A DNA stretch of 64,000 nt from JAUVXJ01 sp034411995 (GTDB lineage: Bacteria > Chloroflexota > Anaerolineae > UBA7937 > B3-Chlor), in assembly GCA_034411995.1 (NCBI GenBank), contig DAOUME010000026.1:1-64000 (forward strand). Direction: 5' to 3'. Shown here piece after piece: positions 11,536 to 20,768 of the stretch (positions are counted from its first letter, which is position 1; the number at the start of each line of letters is the position of its first letter). The position numbers and the translations under genes are program-made. Under the pieces are notes generated by a model. That model was not told the origin of the DNA. It worked only from the letters and a program-made list of their open reading frames with translations, and did no database searches.

Positions 11536-12662
11536 GGGCATACCTCCCCGCCGGAGAGCGCTGTCGTCACCGCGGAGACCCACCGGCCTACGTTCGGCAC
11601 CCTGGTGTCCCGCAGCCTCTCCATCGGCAGGTCCGGCTCGAGCGCCAGAGCTGCGGTGGCGACCAGAGTGTCCGTGCCGTACACGTCACACAGGCGGCCC
11701 CAGTACTGATCCAGGGCAGCCACAGAGGGGACCACCAGACCGCCCTCTCGCTCCGGGCGCACTGGGCGCTCAAAGGCGTTGGCCAGAGACCAACCCATGC
11801 CGTCACGGCGTACTACGGCGAAGGAGAGGCTGGGCGGGTTGTGCGCGGCGAAGCTGTTCTGCTTGCCCGAGGGCACCGCGGCCAGCGAGGCCCGCAGGAA
11901 ACCCTCTACGCTGTGCAGGGCTAAACCCTCGTCGCCAGCCAGGGTCTGCACCAGTTGCGCCCAATCGATGCGGGCGTACCGGTAGAAGCAAGCGCTGTCG
12001 AAGCCCACGAAACCCATCATGCCCGCTCCCGTCTCCTCGCTCTCCTGAAGGTCGTCCACGGCGGTGAAGAAGTCCATGTCCATAGTCACGCGGTGCGTGG
12101 AGATGGCATGCGCCACCTGGCACGCTGCCTCCAGGTTGAGCTCCGGCCGCACGGCGAGCATGCGGCCGAAGAGAGCGATGTCCGGGGCGCTGGTGGCCCC
12201 CGTGGAGCCCTTCACCAGCACCTTGGCCAGTCGCTTGATAGTGGCCTCGCGGCCCTCCTCGCCCAGAAGGTCCAGCCAGTTATCCAGCAGGGTTCGGACC
12301 AGGCGGTCCAACTCCTGTTCGCTCAGATACAGGAGCACTGCGGTGCGCACGCCCTCTTTGTCCAGTTTGCCGGCGTACTCCTGGAGGAACGCGGGAAGGA
12401 CCACGTCCACCTCACTTTCCGGCTTGCTGGCCTCCAGGAGGCGCCGCCGCAAGACGCGCGTGATCCACCTGGTGCGGGTCCCCACATCCACGCCGGTGGT
12501 TTCGGCGAACACGGGCGAGGTTCGGATGGCCCGTTTGATGCACTGCGAGGAGATGCGCGCGCGGCGTATACCGCCGAACTCGCAGTCCTTGGGGTTGTTG
12601 GTGTCATCGCGGTTGAGGTTGCTGGGGCTGAAGTTCTGAATCAAGTGCAGTTCGACGAACAT
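11532..12662 (-). CDS. cas7e: Cascade backbone subunit Cas7e (CasC)
   Basis: Six Cas7e copies normally form the backbone that binds the crRNA spacer in type I-E Cascade. The 376-residue protein begins MFVELHLIQNFSPSNLNRDD, the family's N-terminal signature. An AAGGAGG sits 7 nt before the ATG at 12662. Conserved segments include RARISSQCIKRAIR near residue 40 and MDMDFFTAVDDL in the middle. It follows cse2 with a 2-nt gap and overlaps cas5e by 4 nt. Confidence 0.97.
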   Translation of the reverse strand: MFVELHLIQNFSPSNLNRDDTNNPKDCEFGGIRRARISSQCIKRAIRTSPVFAETTGVDVGTRTRWITRVLRRRLLEASKPESEVDVVLPAFLQEYAGKLDKEGVRTAVLLYLSEQELDRLVRTLLDNWLDLLGEEGREATIKRLAKVLVKGSTGATSAPDIALFGRMLAVRPELNLEAACQVAHAISTHRVTMDMDFFTAVDDLQESEETGAGMMGFVGFDSACFYRYARIDWAQLVQTLAGDEGLALHSVEGFLRASLAAVPSGKQNSFAAHNPPSLSFAVVRRDGMGWSLANAFERPVRPEREGGLVVPSVAALDQYWGRLCDVYGTDTLVATAALALEPDLPMERLRDTRVPNVGRWVSAVTTALSGGEVCP

Positions 12663-12664
12663 CT

Positions 12665-13171
12665 TTAGTCCTCCTTGTTCCCTTCTCCTTGCTGGGCCCG
12701 GCGCCCCCAGAAAGCCCGCGCCCAACGGCGCTGCACGTAGCCATCCGGGTGCCCCCAGGCCAGCACATCCGCGAGTAGCTGCTGCCAGTTGATGGGCACG
12801 TCTTTCGACTTCAGGAAACTGACTGCCTGGCGAAGATGGAAGTCCAGGTCCTCAGGACGGGTGGCCAGGAGCACGGTGAAGCGGCGCTCGATGGCAGTAT
12901 CGTCTCCCAGGCCACCTCGGGCCTGGGCGAAGTGATCGCCCATGTTCCCTCGGCCTCCGCCCTCTGGGTGATAGGCGAAGAGGCCAGCGATGGTGTAGAA
13001 AGCCGCCTCTCGCGAGGGCGGTGTGTCGTCGGAGAGCCAGGGCACGACGTACCGGTACATCTCGGCGACCGTGCCTGGGGGGTGTCCCAGACCCCGGCGC
13101 AAGGCGGCCAGGACGGCGCGATTTTCTCGATGGTTCTCCAGGTAGCCTACGAAGTCTTCGGTCTGACTCAT
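12665..13171 (-). CDS. cse2: Cascade small subunit Cse2 (CasB, Cas11e)
   Basis: Cse2 forms the dimer along the belly of Cascade and stabilises the R-loop. The 168-residue product starting MSQTEDFVGYLEN is preferred because AGGAGG lies 5 nt upstream of the ATG at 13171. A GTG at 13237, overlapping the cse1 stop, is an alternative start. The C terminus is basic (YVQRRWARAFWGRRA), suiting contact with nucleic acid. Sequence conservation in this family is low, so position between cse1 and cas7e carries much of the assignment. Confidence 0.93.
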   Translation of the reverse strand: MSQTEDFVGYLENHRENRAVLAALRRGLGHPPGTVAEMYRYVVPWLSDDTPPSREAAFYTIAGLFAYHPEGGGRGNMGDHFAQARGGLGDDTAIERRFTVLLATRPEDLDFHLRQAVSFLKSKDVPINWQQLLADVLAWGHPDGYVQRRWARAFWGRRAQQGEGNKED

Positions 13172-13233
13172 TCGAACCTCCTCTCGCACAGAGTCTCCCT
13201 GGTCAGGTATCTCGACAGGAACGGCGCCAAAGC

Positions 13234-14751
13234 TCACTGCTCTGGCGGCAGTGCCTTGGCTAGGCCCACTGCCAGTTGCCCGCTGGCCCGGACCACAGCT
13301 TTGAAGGCCCGGGGGGCGGGACCCAAATTGTCGGCCACCTCGTCAAAAGCCCCTCTCGCGGTTCTGAGGAGCGTGCTGCGCCAGCGCTCGAGGGACTGGT
13401 CGGGCTCCTCGGGCAGAGACTGTAGCGTCTCCAAGAAAGGTGTCTCCAGGCGAGACCAGTAGCGCCGATCCGCCGCCCACTGGCTCGTCACGGAGTCCAG
13501 GTCCTCCCGCGCGGGTTGGCGTCCTCCGTCCGAGTCGCTCTCGGGCGAAAGCAGGAGGGCAGCGAGGGTGCGGGTGGCCCCCCAGAGTTGGCGCCCTGCC
13601 CTCTCGGCCATATCCACCGCTTGCTGGAGGGACTCCGCCAACTCCTGGTCGCGCAGGTAGGCCAGAGGAAGAGGCATACGTTCGGCCCGGTAGAAATCCA
13701 CTCGCGCCTGCTCGGCCGCCATGCCCAGAGCCAGATACCTCCTAGTCTCAGACTTGTCCAGGTAGCCTCTGTAGACGAGCGCAGCCAGCCAGTCGAAGGC
13801 TCGGGGCGGGATGTACTCGGCCTGCCCCAATTGAAAGAGGGCTGCACTGTCCCGCCAGAGTGCGCGATGTTCGCGGAACCGCGTGACCAGTGGACCCCGC
13901 GTCCTGTCCTGCCGGTAGTGCTTCATGGGATCCCGCACGTCGCCATCGAGGCGTAGGCCAGGGGCGATGGTCATGGAGGCAACCATCACTCCATCTTGGA
14001 CATGCTCCGGCAGCAGGAGGATCCGCCTTCCGTGCCAGGTCAGGTAGTCCAGGTAGCCGCGGGGAACGCTCCGTTGCGGCGCGAAAGGGTCGTCCATTTC
14101 CCATGCCGGGGCGTCGTCTGTTGTGTGCTGCATGACCACATCATCGGGGTAGCGCAGCAGGTTGAGCGCGAGAGTCTCGAACAGCGAGTCTCCCTGCACC
14201 AGGAAGATCACGCCGCGCGCGCAGGGGGCGTCGGTGAACTTCTGCGGCAGGCCGCTCAGACCTGCCAGGCCGAAGGTTTGCTTGGCCACCAGCATTCGCG
14301 CTGCCTGGGCAGGGGTGAGCTTCAGTCCCCCTTCATCCGTCTGGTGGTCGAAGAGGGTAGGGTTGTTTCCAGCAGCCACCTCCTGCACAAGGCTGGTCAC
14401 CGGTTTTGGCTTCACTCTGTCGTCGGGGGCCTGATAGAACGGGCGAGTAGGATGGAAGAGGTCGAAGCGCTGTCGCCAGCGGTCCAAGTATGTCTCCACC
14501 TCTTGCTCACGCCAGCGTCCGGCCTGCCAGAGGTCAGCCCATTCTTCGTGCGACGCTGGTCCGAACACACGGTGCAACACAGCCAGCAGCAGCCGGTGAA
14601 GGCCAGCCGTCACCAGGGGCGATTCGCCGTGCAGCTCCCGGAGTTCGTGGGCCTTCACCAGCGCGTCGCGAAGGCCCACTTCCGCCGCGGTGCCGTCGCC
14701 CTGGATACAGGGGATCCACGGCCACTCGACCAGATCAAACGTGGTCTTCAT
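13234..14751 (-). CDS. cse1: Cascade large subunit Cse1 (CasA, Cas8e)
   Basis: Cse1 recognises the PAM and recruits Cas3. The protein is 505 residues, the normal length. It begins FDLVEWPWIPCI, the typical N terminus of CasA. It also carries LFHPTRPFYQ and the segment GGLKLTPAQAARMLVAKQTFG, and ends in the helical-bundle region. The start overlaps the cas3 3' end by 17 nt. All three Cascade genes downstream follow on the same strand with tiny gaps. Confidence 0.96.
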   Translation of the reverse strand: MKTTFDLVEWPWIPCIQGDGTAAEVGLRDALVKAHELRELHGESPLVTAGLHRLLLAVLHRVFGPASHEEWADLWQAGRWREQEVETYLDRWRQRFDLFHPTRPFYQAPDDRVKPKPVTSLVQEVAAGNNPTLFDHQTDEGGLKLTPAQAARMLVAKQTFGLAGLSGLPQKFTDAPCARGVIFLVQGDSLFETLALNLLRYPDDVVMQHTTDDAPAWEMDDPFAPQRSVPRGYLDYLTWHGRRILLLPEHVQDGVMVASMTIAPGLRLDGDVRDPMKHYRQDRTRGPLVTRFREHRALWRDSAALFQLGQAEYIPPRAFDWLAALVYRGYLDKSETRRYLALGMAAEQARVDFYRAERMPLPLAYLRDQELAESLQQAVDMAERAGRQLWGATRTLAALLLSPESDSDGGRQPAREDLDSVTSQWAADRRYWSRLETPFLETLQSLPEEPDQSLERWRSTLLRTARGAFDEVADNLGPAPRAFKAVVRASGQLAVGLAKALPPEQ

Positions 14752-17428
14752 CTACACCTCCTTCCTTGTCGATCTCCAGCCCCAGATCCCTGGTCAGCCG
14801 AAGCACGTACGACGTGCCTTCGAGGGCACAGACGCCGCGGTCGAAGATGGCCAACCGGTGGAAGCGGAGTGCAGGGCTGTCCTTCCAGGCGGATGGGGGC
14901 CGTCGGGCCAGGAAGTGCTCCACCACCGGCCAGTTGGTGACCTTGATCGCGTGCTGGGCGAGAGCCCTGGTCACTTGCTCATCGGGTTTCTCTTCGAGCT
15001 CTATCACAGGGCCGCTGCCATCGTGCTCCAGGGCCAGCCCCTGCCTGGTACGATGCAGACAGACCAGCGAGGTGCCTGGCGGCGCCAGGCGGGTCAGCGC
15101 CTGGAAGGCACGATGAAGGTCGGGGTTGTCCTCTTCCAGGCCCAGGCTGCGTTCGTCCAGGAGACTATCGGCATCGCACGCGGGCACCAGCCTCGACCGG
15201 GCCTCGAAGGCGTCCTTCTGTTCATGTCGTGTGAGCTCCTCGAGGGCGCGGGCCAGTTCCGCCTCCAGCTCGGGCGTAAGGACAGAGGCGGGCAACTCCT
15301 CCTCGCCGTACACGGTCTCGATCAATGGTTGGGTGTCGTCCGGGAGCGTCAGTCTGTCGCGCCCTTGTAGCGCCAGATACGAGCGCAGGAGCACGTACCG
15401 TTCGTAGACGTGTGCGTCGGCGCCGAAGTCGGGCGCGCCTCGCGCCCCTTCGGGTCGTCCGATGATCAGCCGGGGCTCCGAGCAGCGTGCGGGGCGAGCC
15501 TGGCGGCGATGACGGTGGAGGCGACCCGCCCTCTGGATCAAGAGATCCGCCGGGGCCAGATCGCTGATCATGAGGTCGAAATCGAGATCCAGGCTCTGTT
15601 CGATGACCTGCGTCGCCACGACGACCGCCTTCGCGGGGCGCCGGCCATCTCTACCGAAGTCGGCGAGGACTCGCTCTTCGATTTCGTGTCGCCAGGCCAG
15701 GGGAAACCGGGCGTGGAAAAGGTACAGCTCATCCCCCTCCACGACCGCTGCCTCCCGCAAGGTACCGTACAACTCTTGAGACCGCGCCACGGTGTTGCAG
15801 ATCACGGCTGCACAGCCGCCCTCCGACAACTCGGACCGAAGGAGCCTGGCGATGGCCTCCGGCTCACGGTCCACCCACTCCAGGGCCACCCTGCGCTGTT
15901 CGCCGCCCTCCAGCGGTACGAGCCCACTTTTGTCGCCCATAGCCCAGATGAGCGACGGGTAGCGACCCTTGTCTGCCAAAGAGGCCGCCGTTCCCAGATA
16001 GGCCTCGACTAGCTCCTGCCGCGTACGCCGAGGGAGTGTGGCGGAAAGGATGACTACGGAGGCGCCAAGGAGCCGTAGCCACCCCAACAAGCGCTGGAAG
16101 ATGATCGACATGTAGGTATCGTAGGCGTGCACTTCGTCGAAGATCACCGTTTTGTGGCTCAGGCCAAACAGCCGCAGGAAAAAGTGGCGAGTCTGGAGCA
16201 CCGAGAGCAGGGCCTGGTCCACCGTGCCCACGCCGAAGGAGGCCAGGAGGGTGCGCTTGCGGGGCAGAAACCAGGACATGGCCGCCACTGCCGCGCCGTC
16301 GTCCAATTCGTCTGTGGTCTCCAGTCGGAGGGTCCGCACATCCTCCCGCCAGCGCGCCTGGCTATGCACCAGGTGCAGGTTGACCAGGCTGTTAGGGTAC
16401 CGGCGCACCAGAACATCCCTCACGCGCGTGAACATCTGGTTGCTGGTGGCCATGGTGGGCATGGCCACGTACAGGCCCCGCTGCTGGCACGTGACCGCCC
16501 AATGGTCAGCCAGGTAGAGGGCTGCCTCTGTCTTGCCCACCCCCGTAGGGGCTTCGATGATCACCAGCGATGGTTCTGCCAGGTCCCCGGCGAGGGCAAT
16601 CACGGCTTCCTGCATGGGACGAGGCTGGTCGACGTCGCACAGGTCTTCAAAGGACAACCCCTTCGTCGGCGGTGACCACCCCACCCAACCCAATTCACGG
16701 AGGGCACGCTGCGCCTGGCTTGTGGCCCGCTCTGCGTACTCAGCGGCGGAGGCCAGGTTGTCGGCGAAGGGGAAATACTGCTCCATGGAGCCAACCCAGT
16801 CGGCGACCACGCATAGCCCCGACAGCAGCATGACCAGGGTGTTCACCTCCAGCCTGGTCAGTTCCTTGTCCACCGGAGGAGGCGGGAAGAGCCCCATCAT
16901 CTCCACGAACAGCTCGCGGCGCAGGGCCGCCCACTCTTCTGCTCCTGTCTCGCGGCTGGTCACCCTCTGGAGGTCTGCCGGCAGCGGCCAGGTCCCGTGG
17001 TGTCCTCCCAGCGTTCGCGCCACAAGCCGGGAGAGGGGGTCCTTCAGCCCAGTCTCCTCCTGTAGCAGGGTGCCCAGGACCGTCGCCGAGATGGTGCCGT
17101 GTGGGCAGGGTGAGCGAACGAAGACCCTGGGAAAGGTCAAGCCGGCGGCGGTCAGCCTCTCCACAGCGCCTTTGTCGCGTCGCTGGAAAGCAGGGCTCGC
17201 CTTGCCCAGGTCGTGCAGGCCAACCCACAGGGAGAGAAGGCTACCGCACTGCTGTGCCGGGGCGCCGAGGAGCGCGGTGAACTGACTTCGAATCCCGTCG
17301 GTGAGAACCGCATTCCATAGCGCTTGGGCGACCTCCCCAACGTCCATGAGGTGACAAATCAGGGGGTGGTAACGGCCGTCTTCCCCCAGTTTGGCCCAGA
17401 GAAGATGATGGATGGGAATCTCGTGCAC
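14735..17428 (-). CDS. cas3: CRISPR nuclease-helicase Cas3 (HD + SF2 helicase)
   Basis: Cas3 is recruited by Cascade to nick, unwind and degrade target DNA. The 897-residue protein has an N-terminal HD nuclease with His26, His72-Asp73, His110, His143-His144 and Asp210. The helicase follows, with Walker A APTGVGKT at 293-300, DEVH at 431-434, and later motifs VIEQSLDL and QRAGRLHRH. The GTG start follows GGAGGG by about 9 nt. It lies 43 nt downstream of the WYL regulator gene, too short for an obvious separate promoter. A decayed copy of its first 48 codons lies at 18554-18697. Confidence 0.97.
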   Translation of the reverse strand: MHEIPIHHLLWAKLGEDGRYHPLICHLMDVGEVAQALWNAVLTDGIRSQFTALLGAPAQQCGSLLSLWVGLHDLGKASPAFQRRDKGAVERLTAAGLTFPRVFVRSPCPHGTISATVLGTLLQEETGLKDPLSRLVARTLGGHHGTWPLPADLQRVTSRETGAEEWAALRRELFVEMMGLFPPPPVDKELTRLEVNTLVMLLSGLCVVADWVGSMEQYFPFADNLASAAEYAERATSQAQRALRELGWVGWSPPTKGLSFEDLCDVDQPRPMQEAVIALAGDLAEPSLVIIEAPTGVGKTEAALYLADHWAVTCQQRGLYVAMPTMATSNQMFTRVRDVLVRRYPNSLVNLHLVHSQARWREDVRTLRLETTDELDDGAAVAAMSWFLPRKRTLLASFGVGTVDQALLSVLQTRHFFLRLFGLSHKTVIFDEVHAYDTYMSIIFQRLLGWLRLLGASVVILSATLPRRTRQELVEAYLGTAASLADKGRYPSLIWAMGDKSGLVPLEGGEQRRVALEWVDREPEAIARLLRSELSEGGCAAVICNTVARSQELYGTLREAAVVEGDELYLFHARFPLAWRHEIEERVLADFGRDGRRPAKAVVVATQVIEQSLDLDFDLMISDLAPADLLIQRAGRLHRHRRQARPARCSEPRLIIGRPEGARGAPDFGADAHVYERYVLLRSYLALQGRDRLTLPDDTQPLIETVYGEEELPASVLTPELEAELARALEELTRHEQKDAFEARSRLVPACDADSLLDERSLGLEEDNPDLHRAFQALTRLAPPGTSLVCLHRTRQGLALEHDGSGPVIELEEKPDEQVTRALAQHAIKVTNWPVVEHFLARRPPSAWKDSPALRFHRLAIFDRGVCALEGTSYVLRLTRDLGLEIDKEGGVDEDHV

Positions 17429-17471
17429 GTCTCAATCCCTCCGGTCAGCTCTGGCTACTTCAGCACACCCC

Positions 17472-18479
17472 TTACTCCTCTGCTGCCGTGATCGCTGCGT
17501 ATAACCTCGCGCCGCGAGTCATCTCCTCCGCTATCTCCTCCCGCAGCTCGACTGGCTCCAGCACTTCACACTCTGCTCCCCAGCTCCGGATCCACGGTGT
17601 GATCTCGACGGCACTGGCCACGACAACGGTGAACAGACAGCCCCCATCGGGCAGGTCCTCAATCTGCTGCGACTGGTGCCACGTCGACTCCTTGACCCTC
17701 CTGGTCACCTCAGGGGAGAAGCGCAGCTTTACCGTGGTCTCCTCTTCACCGTAGAAGATGCCCCAACTCCCGGCCAGTAACTCCGTGGCGTCGAAGTCAT
17801 CGGGGATCTGGAAGGTCTCCTTCAACAGCTCGGCCTTTCGTATCCGTTCTACCTTGAAGGTGCGGATGCCATCGAAATAACTACTGTGACCGATGGCGTA
17901 GGTGGCAAACCCGACGCCGGAGGGCTCGATGAAGTAGGGGCAGAAGACGTACTCGTGGACGTTCTCACTGCCTGCTGACTGGTACCACATCCTCACCTTG
18001 CGCCCGGTGGCCCAGCCCAGGGTCAGGGTCTCCAGCACCCGGGTATACACAGGATCTTCTGGTCTCTGGGCCAGCGTCTGCGCCGTCTTGAGGACGTGTC
18101 CGGCCATCGCTTCAGGCAGGATGCCAGCCAGCTTGGCCAGCGCAGACGTGATGTGAGGATTGTGTTCGTCGCTGTACCTGGACAGCAACCGCGCGGCGAC
18201 GAAGAGCGCCATGGCCTCGTCGAGGGCCAGGCGAATCGGTGGCAGGAAGTACCCTTCGAGGATACCGTATCGGCGGCCCTCTTCATCCTCCCACACGGGG
18301 ATACCCGCTTCTTCCAGCACCTGCAGGTCTCGCTGGATGGTGCGAGGCGTGACCTGGCACAACCTCGCCAGTTCCCTGGAGGTCAGTCCTCGGGGGTTGC
18401 GGTACAGGAGGTGTGTGATCTTCGTCAATCGTGCGGCCCGTCCGATGCTTCTCTCCCCACTCACTGCCTGCGCCTCCAT
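17472..18479 (-). CDS. HTH-WYL transcriptional regulator, CRISPR-associated
   Basis: This 335-residue protein has a DeoR-like winged helix-turn-helix at about residues 15-60 (LTSRELARLCQVTPRTIQRDLQVLEEAGIPV in outline). A WYL-type sensor domain follows from about residue 150, with FATYAIGHSSYFDGIRTFKVERI as its core. WYL proteins near CRISPR loci are known or predicted regulators of cas transcription that sense nucleic acid or nucleotide ligands. Here it is the first gene of the cas operon, 43 nt before cas3, so it may be autoregulated together with it. The effector and sign of regulation cannot be read from sequence. Confidence 0.88.
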   Translation of the reverse strand: MEAQAVSGERSIGRAARLTKITHLLYRNPRGLTSRELARLCQVTPRTIQRDLQVLEEAGIPVWEDEEGRRYGILEGYFLPPIRLALDEAMALFVAARLLSRYSDEHNPHITSALAKLAGILPEAMAGHVLKTAQTLAQRPEDPVYTRVLETLTLGWATGRKVRMWYQSAGSENVHEYVFCPYFIEPSGVGFATYAIGHSSYFDGIRTFKVERIRKAELLKETFQIPDDFDATELLAGSWGIFYGEEETTVKLRFSPEVTRRVKESTWHQSQQIEDLPDGGCLFTVVVASAVEITPWIRSWGAECEVLEPVELREEIAEEMTRGARLYAAITAAEE

Positions 18480-18553
18480 TGCTCTCGCTGTCTATTGTAC
18501 AACCAGGCAGCGACAACGTCTGTCGCACCGGCGGCGCAACTTGTCCCGCGTGC

Positions 18554-18697
18554 GCCGCCGGTCCCGTCGGTGAGCACCGCATGCCACGGCGTTCGGGTGA
18601 CGTGGACGGCGTCCATCAGGTGACAGATGAAGGGGCGGTGGAGCTCGTTTTCTTCCAGGTTGAACCAGAGGAGGTGATGGACGGGAATCTCGACCAC
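18554..18697 (-). pseudogene. Decayed cas3 5' fragment
   Basis: The frame reads VEIPVHHLLWFNLEENELH and then RPFICHLMDAVHV, aligning with the N terminus of the intact Cas3 (EIPIHHLLWAKLGEDGRYH, PLICHLMDVGEVA). DNA similarity spans about 170 nt and includes the upstream segment (gagggatcgag against gagggattgag). Homology stops after about 48 codons (VLTDGTGG), leaving only the first HD-domain histidine. It lies just upstream of the WYL gene. This is a truncated duplication, not a functional nuclease. Confidence 0.8.
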
Positions 18698-18814
18698 GGC
18701 TCGATCCCTCCGCGGTGCGCTGGCGCCTGTCGCTCCGCCAGGTACGGATTCCATCGGCGCACCAGGGTTCGTGGTCGGGATGAAGTTGGCGCCGACGTAC
18801 GCCAATCCACAGCT

Positions 18815-18844
18815 ATTGTAGTGCGAAAGGTGTGGTTATGCCAA
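18815..18844 (-). promoter_or_regulatory. Candidate promoter for the WYL-cas operon
   Basis: On the minus strand TTGGCA (18844-18839) and TACAAT (18820-18815) are separated by 18 nt. It points through the cas3 remnant into the WYL gene and is the best match found upstream of the cas operon. Confidence 0.4.
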
Positions 18845-18891
18845 TGACCGAACAAGCGAGCTACGGCGCGTCAGGGCACGACCCCCACCGC

Positions 18892-19034
18892 GCCAGCGTG
18901 GAGAAGCGGAGATTCTTCGCGGCGCTCCGAATCACAGGGAGCGGCAACCCTTCGCGGCCATCGTCCCTTTCGCCCCTTCGCGATCCAGTCCGCCCTCCCA
19001 AGACCTCGGAGGTCCTGGAGACCACCGAGGTCTG
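18892..19034. repeat. Dispersed SERSEES-type repeat, copy 1
   Basis: The segment contains GAGATTCTTCGCGGCGCTCC and ends in the palindrome GACCTCGGAGGTC. On the minus strand it would translate as VIRSAAKNLRF. This kind of dispersed intergenic repeat is widespread in bacterial genomes. A second copy lies at 19381-19505 in the same orientation. Confidence 0.7.
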
Positions 19035-19114
19035 GACACAACAGCCCAGTGATAACGGCGCGCCTTTCGGCAGTACGCCACTCGGCGAACCCTCCCTGGG
19101 GGGTCCGCCAGCGC

Positions 19115-19378
19115 CTACCTGGGCAAACGTCTCTCCGCCGGGTACAGCAGGCTCTGGAGTCGCGGCGCGTAGATGTACTGCACCGCCTTCTCGCCCAGGC
19201 CCAGGGACCGCAGCTCGTCGGCGATGGGATGGTCCCCCAGCGTGTAGGTCAGCCCTCCGCGCCGCGCCAGAATCCCCATCTCGCCCTGCACGTGAGTGCG
19301 CGTCCACAGCAGCTCGTCGTCTTTGACGGTGTAGGAGGGCCAGTCCGTGGTGCTCGGCTTCGTGCCCAGCTTCTGCCC
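19115..19378 (-). pseudogene. 3' fragment of an unidentified gene
   Basis: Between the two dispersed repeats the minus-strand frame ending at the TAG at 19115-19117 reads as plausible protein for about 86 codons (WPSYTVKDDELLWTRTH, EMGILARRGGLTYTLGDHPI, LGEKAVQYIYAPRL). There is no start codon or ribosome site. Its upstream end is cut by the repeat at 19381. It looks like the C-terminal remnant of a gene disrupted by repeat-mediated rearrangement. I do not recognise the family. Confidence 0.45.
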
Positions 19379-19380
19379 TT

Positions 19381-19505
19381 GCCAGCGTGGCGACGCGGAG
19401 ATTCTTCGCTGCGCTCAGAATGACAGGGCACGGCGACCCTTCGCGCCTTTCGCCCTTTTCACGCCTTCGCGATCCGGTCCGCCTTCCCAAGACCTCCGAG
19501 GTCTG
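19381..19505. repeat. Dispersed SERSEES-type repeat, copy 2
   Basis: The minus strand carries TGTCATTCTGAGCGCAGCG, which reads CHSERSEES in one frame, the hallmark of this dispersed repeat. The segment ends with the palindrome GACCTCCGAGGTC, 6 nt before the LysM gene end at 19512, where it could act as that gene's terminator hairpin. It shares order and spacing of elements with copy 1 at 18892-19034. Confidence 0.7.
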
Positions 19506-19511
19506 AAAGCG

Positions 19512-20636
19512 CTAGTAGCTCCTCTTGAAGATGATATTGGATTGCTGGCCGGCGTTGACGTACGAGTTCATCTTCAAGCCGTACGTCGGGGAGAGGGGCG
19601 TGGGGTCCGCCTGGCTGCGCACCACGGTCAGGGTGTACTCTCCGAATACGTCTCCGTCCGGGGAGGAGAACTTGAACAACCCTTCCTGGAGGTACTGGCT
19701 GGGCTCCCCCGAGCGGCAGTACATCGTGCCCTGGATGTTCGAGACCAGCTTGATCCACACCGGCGTGTCGTTACTGAGGGGGTTGCCTCCGGCGTCCTGC
19801 ACCACGCCACTCACCTCTGGCACACAGAACCCCGGGTGACAGGGGTCCTTGTCCGGCTGGCGCACCATCGAAAACTGGTAAGTCCCCGCCGGAACGGTGC
19901 TGGTGGGCGTGGGTGTTTTCGGCGTGGCCGTGGGCGTCGGCCCAGTCTGGGTGGGCGTGGCCGTCGGAGGTCGAGGGGTAGCCGTGGCCAGAGGCGAACA
20001 GGTCGCCGTCGGCGTGGGTGGGGGCGCGGTCCCGCAACCGGGGATGATCAGTTGCTGCCCCACGTAGATGAAGGAGGGGTTGGCCAGGTTGTTGGCGATG
20101 GCCAGAGCCCACACTGTGGTCCCGTACCGGAGGGCGATCCTGGTCAGCGTGTCGCCCGCCTTGACGTAGTAGACGCAGGTCGTGGGCGCTGGGGCCGAGG
20201 TCCCTGGTCCGGGTACCCTCAGCACCTGGCCCACGTAGATCAGATTGGGGTTCACGATGCCGTTCAGCCGCACCAGCTCGTTGACGGTGGTGCCGTGGCG
20301 AGCGGCGATGACCCCCAGCGTGTCACCCCTTTGCACCAGGTAGGTGGTCGTCGGTCCCGATGGAGCCGGAGCCGGGGCTCCCGTAGGGATGGCCAGGATC
20401 TGCCCCGCGTAGATGTAGTTGGGGTTGTACAGCCCGTTGGCCTGGACGATGGCGCTGACCGTGACCCCATATCTCTGGGCGATGATGCCCAGGGTCTCCC
20501 CCCACTGCACAATGTGCACGGTGGTGCCCTGCCTCTCAGACGCCGCCTCAGGGATGGCCCCCGCGGGCCAGCTCGATGCGAACGACAGGGACAAGAGGGT
20601 CAACAGCACCACCAGACATCGCATCTTTCGCTTCAT
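19512..20636 (-). CDS. Secreted protein with three LysM domains
   Basis: The 374-residue product starts MKRKMRCLVVLLTLLSL, a signal peptide, after a good GGGGGAGG ribosome site. Three LysM domains follow (VQWGETLGIIAQRYGV, VQRGDTLGVIAARHGT, VKAGDTLTRIALRYGT), expected to bind peptidoglycan or other N-acetylglucosamine polymers. A Pro/Thr-rich linker of about 50 residues then leads to a C-terminal domain of about 110 residues (FSMVRQPDKDPCHPGFCVPEVSG) with no recognised family. It may be an Ig-like or carbohydrate-binding module. It is the downstream partner of the paralogous LysM-phosphodiesterase gene 132 nt away. Confidence 0.85.
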   Translation of the reverse strand: MKRKMRCLVVLLTLLSLSFASSWPAGAIPEAASERQGTTVHIVQWGETLGIIAQRYGVTVSAIVQANGLYNPNYIYAGQILAIPTGAPAPAPSGPTTTYLVQRGDTLGVIAARHGTTVNELVRLNGIVNPNLIYVGQVLRVPGPGTSAPAPTTCVYYVKAGDTLTRIALRYGTTVWALAIANNLANPSFIYVGQQLIIPGCGTAPPPTPTATCSPLATATPRPPTATPTQTGPTPTATPKTPTPTSTVPAGTYQFSMVRQPDKDPCHPGFCVPEVSGVVQDAGGNPLSNDTPVWIKLVSNIQGTMYCRSGEPSQYLQEGLFKFSSPDGDVFGEYTLTVVRSQADPTPLSPTYGLKMNSYVNAGQQSNIIFKRSY

Positions 20637-20768
20637 TTCCCTACCTCCCCCTCTGGCTGCCCAGGAGACTCCAGTTGAACGGCGCCTGGACAGACCTGCG
20701 AGACGCGGCTCACCGTTTTCCGCGCCCTCGCCAACGCAAGGCACTGCTCAGGTGAGCGATGGGCACGA

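Noticed and set aside
11360..12668. Long plus-strand frames opposite cas5e and cas7e
   Set aside because: High GC keeps antisense frames open. The minus-strand genes have family motifs and ribosome sites, the plus-strand frames have neither.
18461..18805. A 114-codon minus-strand frame upstream of the WYL gene as a functional protein
   Set aside because: Only the middle third matches the Cas3 N terminus; the rest is not protein-like and overlaps the WYL start. It is treated as a pseudogene fragment.
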